64,000 nt of DNA from Coptis chinensis (Eukaryota; Streptophyta; Magnoliopsida; Ranunculales; Ranunculaceae), in the NCBI GenBank assembly GCA_015680905.1, contig CM027378.1, forward strand, positions 102,693,501-102,757,500, read 5' to 3'. Shown here in pieces: positions 58,820 through 64,000 of the stretch; position 1 is the first letter of the stretch, and each line of letters starts with the position of its first letter. The notes beneath the pieces were generated by a model. That model was not told the DNA's origin, made no database searches, and worked only from the letters and a program-made list of their open reading frames with translations. A program made the translations under genes and the position numbers.

Positions 58820-59400
58820 CATGATCTACAAAGGGGAAATTCCACATAAAAAAATCCTTCGAGATAAAATAAGGAAGATTTCAACGGTGAAAGAAGTGCT
58901 CGAGGTCAATGTCGAGCCAATTCTAGTGAATCAGAAATTGGTATCGGCTAGCATTCCAGGAGCAATTATGTTCGTACCAGACGACTTGTCGAAGGTGATA
59001 TTACCACATGATAACGCATTGTTAATCACTTTGCATATCTCTGGCTACGAAGTGTAGAAAATATTAGTGGACTGCGGTAGTTCGGTAAATATTCTATTTT
59101 GGAAAGCATTCATAGGAATTGGTCTCGATGAGACTCATTTAAAAGCTCCGTAGTTTAGCTTATATGGGTTTAATGGAAGTTCTACCAAGCCAACTGGAGA
59201 GATAAAATTGCCAGTTCGGGCTGGGCCTCAAACTGTGATGACAAAATTTGTAGTCATTAAATACTATTCTGATCAAAATGCCATATTGGGAAGGAAATGG
59301 ATACATGACATGCATGCGGTGCCCAGTACATTCAATCAAGTCATCCGATTCCCGACAGCATAAGGATTGCATGAAATTAGGGGGGATCAGTCGGAATCAG
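58820..59400 (+). pseudogene. Gypsy protease remnant
   Basis: After LPHDNALLITLHISGYEV and a TAG (59056) comes KILVDCGSSVNILF, where the active site D-T-G-S-S reads D-C-G-S-S. A further stop lies near 59151. The continuing segment KFVVIKYYSDQNAILGRKWI is typical of the region after the protease flap. Confidence 0.85.
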
Positions 59401-59583
59401 AAAAAGTATAATTTCGTCATGGTAAAGGGAATGATGAAGGGAAAAAGCCAAGACACTGGGGGCATCTTGGAAAGCTCTAAGATTACAAAAAAGCTCTAAC
59501 TAGCGATACATGAGCAACAAAGTTCACACACAAAAGCTAAAAAGCAAAATGAAGAAACCCCTTGGGAAAGAAAAACAATAGAG

Positions 59584-60197
59584 GTGGTGGAGAAAATTGA
59601 TATTGGTACAGGAGAAAGGGAACGTCATACGTTCATTGGTACAAAAATGCATGCCACAATAAGAAATGAGTTGATGGTATTTTTGAAAGAAAATCAGGAT
59701 GTTTTTGCATGGTCAATGTCGAACCTCACCGGTATCGATCCAGCTATCTGTTCACACAAGCTGAATATGGAAGAAAATGCAATTCGAACCCATCAAAAGC
59801 ATCGAAAGGTTAGATCGATGTACGAAGAAGCGGTGCAAGCCGAGATACAAAAGATGTTAAATAATGGCATAATTAGAGAAGTGGAGCATTCTCAATGGGT
59901 GGCAAACATAGTAGTAGTGCCCAAGAAAGATGGTAGAGTCCGAATTTGTGCCGACTTTACCGATGTAAATAAGAAGTGTCCTAAAGATCATTATCTCATG
60001 CCAAGAATCAATGAGTTGGTTGATCGAACAGCTGGTTTTGAGTTGATCAGTTTTTGCGATGGTTATTTGGGATATTTTCAGATTCTAATGGCTATTATAG
60101 ACCAACTAAAAATGGCGTTCGTCGTTAATGGAGGTATATATTGTTTCATCAGAATGCCATTTGGATTGAAAAATGCTGGAGCCACTTATCAAAGGTT
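59584..60197 (+). pseudogene. Gypsy reverse transcriptase, N-terminal half
   Basis: Contains DVFAWSMSNLTGIDPAICSH, WVANIVVVPKKDGRVRICAD, CPKDHYLMPRINELVD and FIRMPFGLKNAGATYQR. It then runs into a T-run at 60198, the tail of the LINE. The YxDD box expected next is absent. Confidence 0.9.
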
Positions 60198-61204
60198 TTT
60201 TTTAAGAAGCTAGAGGTTAGGCAAACCTCAACCTGTATTAATAAAAATCATGTTCTTAAGTACAATTTCCCTTGTGCATAGTCTATAGGAGGCAGGAAAT
60301 ATAAAAGAGAATCCTCATGATCCTTGCTCAGCTTAAAGAAGTAGTCGGCGACTCGATTTGCTTCCCCGAACACATGCTTGAAGTCTACCCATTCAAACTG
60401 TTGTTTCAAACAGTCGATAGCAGCCACTAAGTTAAGGTAGTACCAAGGCGGCTCCTCTGTACCAGTAATAGCTCCTACTGCACCCTTAGAATCAGAGCAT
60501 ACACTAATTCATCTCGCTCCTATCTGAAGTGCTCCCTTCATTCCAGCCTCAACTGCCAACAACTCCTGGGTGATTACCGATCTTTTAGTCGAACTCCCTA
60601 TAAAAGCAAGCTTAATGGCACCAAACTCATCTCTGATAGCACTACCAAATCCATTAGAATCTTCTGATATAGACCTATCAGTGTTGACTACTAATTCAAC
60701 TGGCTGCGACTTAGACCATTTGCACCAGATAGGGGCGCGTGAAGTGAATTGAACTTAAATTTCGATCCTATCAAGTAGTACTTTGGCAGCCACTATTTCA
60801 GGCACTTCTGTCAGCATAGTTTGAAGATATGTCTTCATCTCCATCTTGATTTTTGCACATACTTGGGCCTCAGGGTGTCTTTTCTGCTGGAACCTCCTCA
60901 AATTCCTCTCAATCCAGATGGCATATATAGTGGAAGAGGTTACTGCTCTAGTAATTTCAGATTTGATAGGCATTTCGACATATCCTTAGGATGTTATACC
61001 ACTCGGCAGTTGATGCTTTAACCTGAGTGTTCAATCCCAACAACATAGTGAGTGGTGAATAATATTCTTCTTAACCATTCGATCCTGAGTGGGTAAGCAA
61101 TTCGCAAACAGCTGGCAACCAGTAAAAGAGTGTTTCGGTACAACCAACTTACCACAAACCACTCGATACCATTTAACTCTTGGTCTGAGCTGCTTTATCG
61201 CCAT
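60198..61204 (-). mobile_element. 5'-truncated LINE (zf-RVT and RNase H part)
   Basis: On minus, 61205-60980 reads IKQLRPRVKWYRVVCGKLVV and PKHSFTGWQLFANCLPTQDR, the zinc-binding tail of a LINE RT. 60973-60755 has IYAIWIERNLRRFQQKRHPE. 60750-60220 is an RNase H-like domain with GFGSAIRDEFGAIKLAF, QELLAVEAGMKGALQIGAR and VCSDSKGAVGAI, containing a TGA for Trp at about 60512. It ends in eight A on minus at 60205-60198 inside the gypsy RT. A target duplication could not be shown because the other flank is another element. Confidence 0.85.
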
Positions 61205-64000
61205 TGATAAGAGCCCAAAACTGTAGTTTTAACCCCTTTAACAATATCGTTTTTGACCAATTATGTGATTATTAAGTAAGAGTTAGTATTGTTATCGTGT
61301 TCTTGTGTATTTCAGGCATTGGAGTCGAATATGTACAGAAATGCGTCCCTTTTGCGAGATAAAGAAGCAAAGGTTGGTTGTTAAGAAGTTCTATGATAAA
61401 AGGCCAAGATTCAAGGAGAAAAAGCCTTTTTAAAGCCCGGTCAAAGCTGAAAAGTCAAAGTCAACGATGGCAGAAATAGCACACAAAAGTCAGCAGAACT
61501 TCCGAAAGTCATATCTTTGGACTCAGACCTCGGAATTGGGATTACCTTATGTCAAAACAACCGTCTTGGAAAGAGCTTTCTAATGGTATAAGCTTTGACC
61601 CAATCAAAGGAGCAAAAGTAGACGAAAAGTCTATTGAAGTCAAATCCAGCTGAAAATCCCTTTGTGGACTGAAGTAATGAGGTTTTGGGCTCGATTTTCC
61701 GGCCCAAAACATGGCTCCCCAGCCCATGCACGGATTTGTGGATTTTGTCTCCTCCATATCAAAAACAAAGACTTAGCTCTTAAGCATCTAGTTTTTCACT
61801 TAGGAAGAATCAAATAAATTAGTTTTGGATCTAGTTTTTTACATTCAATTAATTAAGTTTAGAATAAAGTAGAACTTTATGTAGAATCAGATTTAGTTTA
61901 TAATAAAGAATTAGTTTTCATTTCAACTTAGTTTTATTATTCAATTCTTGTTTAGATTTAGTTGTCTTAAATTCATAATTAGTTTGTTTTAATTTGATAA
62001 TTAGTTATTCATAATCATAGTTCCAAATTAGTTTTAAATTCGGTTTTAATTCATTTCGAATCTTAGAATATTGTTAAATTAGATTTATAAAGTTTAATCA
62101 TTTATTCAATAATGAGTTGTTCTATTTGTTCTTGTTTTAGAAATGATAGTATAATGATTCAAGGCTAAAACCTCCATTAGAGGGGTTTGAAGAAGCCTTG
62201 ATGAAACTTGATTGTTGTTAGCGTGGAATAGTTCGTAATATTTTATTTCATTCTACAAAGTAAGTAGTTCACCATGAGAATGGGTTTGATTGCTTCACAT
62301 GCTAGTTGTTAGTTGGTAGAGATTACCATGAACAATTAGGGATTATAAACACCTAATTGTTATGCGAAAGCATTGCGATTCGGATTACGACATTTCTTTG
62401 TTAGTTTATTAAGTCAAATCAAGCATATCAGGATAGTTTTGACGTTTGTTGTGTTTAGTTAAGATTGATCTTAGCCTTGCATGAGATTAAGGTCAGGTAG
62501 AAGAAAAACGCCTAACGTAATCAAACGTCAACAAAGTCAACAAACACGCCTATCTAGTATACCACTCACTACACTTCTAGCTAGTATACCACACATTGAT
62601 ATAATGGCTGAAGAAAGAGAGTCTCCTCTCTCTGAATTTTACAAAGCCTTGAACGATAGCCCAAAATCTTGCATCGTTCTTGCAGACCCAGTGGGGGATT
62701 TTCGAATCCCCCCAAATATATTTAATTTGTTACCCGTTTTTCATGGGTTAGACTACGAAAAACCTTATCAGCATATGCGTAGGATTGAACAAGTTCTTAC
62801 CATATTCTATCATCCCACGGTTGGTGCTGAACAAATTAAACTAAGGGTATTTCCTTTCACCCTAGCCGACAAGGCGGCATCTTGGTTAACTGCCCAAGCG
62901 CCTAATTCTGTGGACTCATGGGCCAAACTTGTTCAACTATTTATGAAACATTTTTACCCACCACTGAAGACAAATGAAATGCTTTTCAAGATTCATTTTT
63001 TTCAATAGAATCCTCATGTATCCTTTTCAGAGGCTTGGAATCGTTTCACTGACCTTCTTATAGAGTGTCCACATCATAATCTTGCGAAAGACACGTTAGT
63101 TCGTGCATTTTTCAAGGGACTTTTACACCACCATAAAGAGGTCCTTGATATAATGAATGGGGGTAGTTTCATCAGTAAAGGAGCCTCAGAGGCTTATAGG
63201 TTTTTAGAAGATCAAACAAAGCGTAATAATAACTGGGGGGTAGTGACGATATCCCCCGCTCCGCTAGTTCTTCTTCAACAGTTAAGGCTACCAGTATGTT
63301 TGAGGTTAAATCCGATCCTGAGCTTAAAACTCTAATTGAATCCCTCACTAAAAAGGTAGAAGCTATTTTTGTTCAACAAAATCTTATTCCCGTCATGAAT
63401 ATCAACTCTATTCCATGTAATTTCTATTTGAGTCTTACACATCCCGGCTCCTATTGTCCTCTAGTCTATGAACAACCATCCGCACAGCCGGACAATGTTT
63501 GTTCCATTAATAGCAAACCTAATGCACCTTGGAGACAAAATCTCAACTACAGTTGGCGAAATAATCAACAAGTTACACTTCCAGCGTATAATAATCAAAA
63601 TATTAGGCAAGCAAACAATTACAATCAAGCTCCACCGAAACAAGGACAAGGACAAGGTAATTATAATAATTATAATGCTAATAGAGGTATCGTTCTGGTT
63701 AATCATAACTATCACAACCCATCTGTTAATAATCAACGTGAGATAGTTCCTGTCACACCACTTGTAACAACTACTCCTCCACAACTGGATCGTTTCGACG
63801 CCTTTATGCAAACCCAACAACATATTTTACAGTCCATCCAACTTTCCTTGTAGCAGTTAACCCAAGAGAAAGTACAACCCAAAGGTGTGTTTCCAGGTCA
63901 AGCGATACCAAATCCTAAAACAACGAACACAACCTCTGAGGTAAACGGTAATACTAGTAATGAAAATGGAAACGTAGGTGAGCTAAAAGCCATCACCACT
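61205..64000 (+). mobile_element. Third LTR retrotransposon (gypsy, Athila-like gag), partial
   Basis: Probable LTR start TGATAAGAGCCCAAAACTG at 61205. The LTR end and PBS are not resolved in 61.3-62.4 kb. Gag remnants follow on plus and run off the window. Confidence 0.65.
62481..64000 (+). pseudogene. Gag of the third LTR element, disrupted
   Basis: Starts MRLRSGRRKTPN. The core includes FNLLPVFHGLDYEKPYQHMR, LADKAASWLTAQAPNSVDSW and HFYPPLKTNEMLFKIHFFQ. A TAG at 63007-63009 replaces a Gln codon; the frame continues NPHVSFSEAWNRFTDLLIEC and HNLAKDTLVRAFFKGLL. A shift near 63240 leads to FEVKSDPELKTLIESLTKKV. The zinc knuckle at about 63417-63465 reads CNFYLSLTHPGSYC, with Tyr for the second Cys. 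A Gln/Asn-rich tail follows (NNYNQAPPKQGQGQGNYNNY). Another stop lies at 63851. Confidence 0.85.

Larger units (their letters stand above)
56717..60197 (+). mobile_element. Second Ty3/gypsy element, 5' part
   Basis: A 5' LTR, PBS, gag, protease and RT remnants in order on plus. The RT stops at the LINE junction near 60198. No 3' LTR is seen inside the window. It inserted into the second amidase copy. Confidence 0.85.

Overview
This is nuclear DNA of a flowering plant, probably a eudicot. The evidence is AT-rich spacers, GT-AG introns, plant-type genes (a UPF0496 protein and a secreted-type amidase), tRNA-derived SINEs, Ty1/copia and Ty3/gypsy retrotransposons, LINE, hAT and Mutator-type elements, and several Helitron-like termini. 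The species cannot be read from the sequence. Only two genes look intact: a UPF0496 membrane protein (about 4.6-6.0 kb, +) and a five-exon amidase (about 48.0-51.1 kb, +). The rest is mostly mobile DNA and broken gene fragments.

Layout. 0-1.1 kb: decayed copia gag-pol. 3.3-3.7 kb: hAT-type MITE. 4.4-6.15 kb: UPF0496 gene. 6.4-7.1 kb: SINE, a 108-bp duplication and one exon of a THYLAKOID FORMATION 1-like gene. 8.49-14.14 kb: a Helitron (+) carrying two exons of an FtsHi-type AAA gene and sitting inside an older coding-like sequence. 14.89 kb: 3' end of a minus-strand Helitron. Upstream of it, on the same strand, lie fragments of a GH9 cellulase, an HSP90/GRP94 and a pectin methylesterase. 27.46-34.19 kb: degenerate gypsy element (minus) with two LTRs and a 45-bp minisatellite where its 3' coding end should be. 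38 kb: two SINEs. 40.24 kb: another Helitron-like 3' end. The region from there to about 47.7 kb holds a small Lys-rich ORF and three tandem 0.45-kb repeats. 47.96-51.06 kb: amidase. 51.81-56.53 kb: second Helitron of the same family as the 8.5-kb one (minus), carrying a coiled-coil-like ORF and a GH3 glucosidase exon, with a hAT element nested in it. 56.56 kb to the end: exon 1 of a second amidase copy cut by a gypsy element, which is in turn followed by a LINE and a third LTR element.

The most notable point is gene-fragment capture by rolling-circle transposons. Two elements share an identical 52-base 5' start after A and similar hairpin-CTAG 3' ends before T. All recognised fragments in each lie on the element's own strand and keep splice sites. 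Beyond the two intact genes nothing indicates a working pathway; the remaining proteins are disrupted or partial. Identifications rest on motif recognition without database searches.
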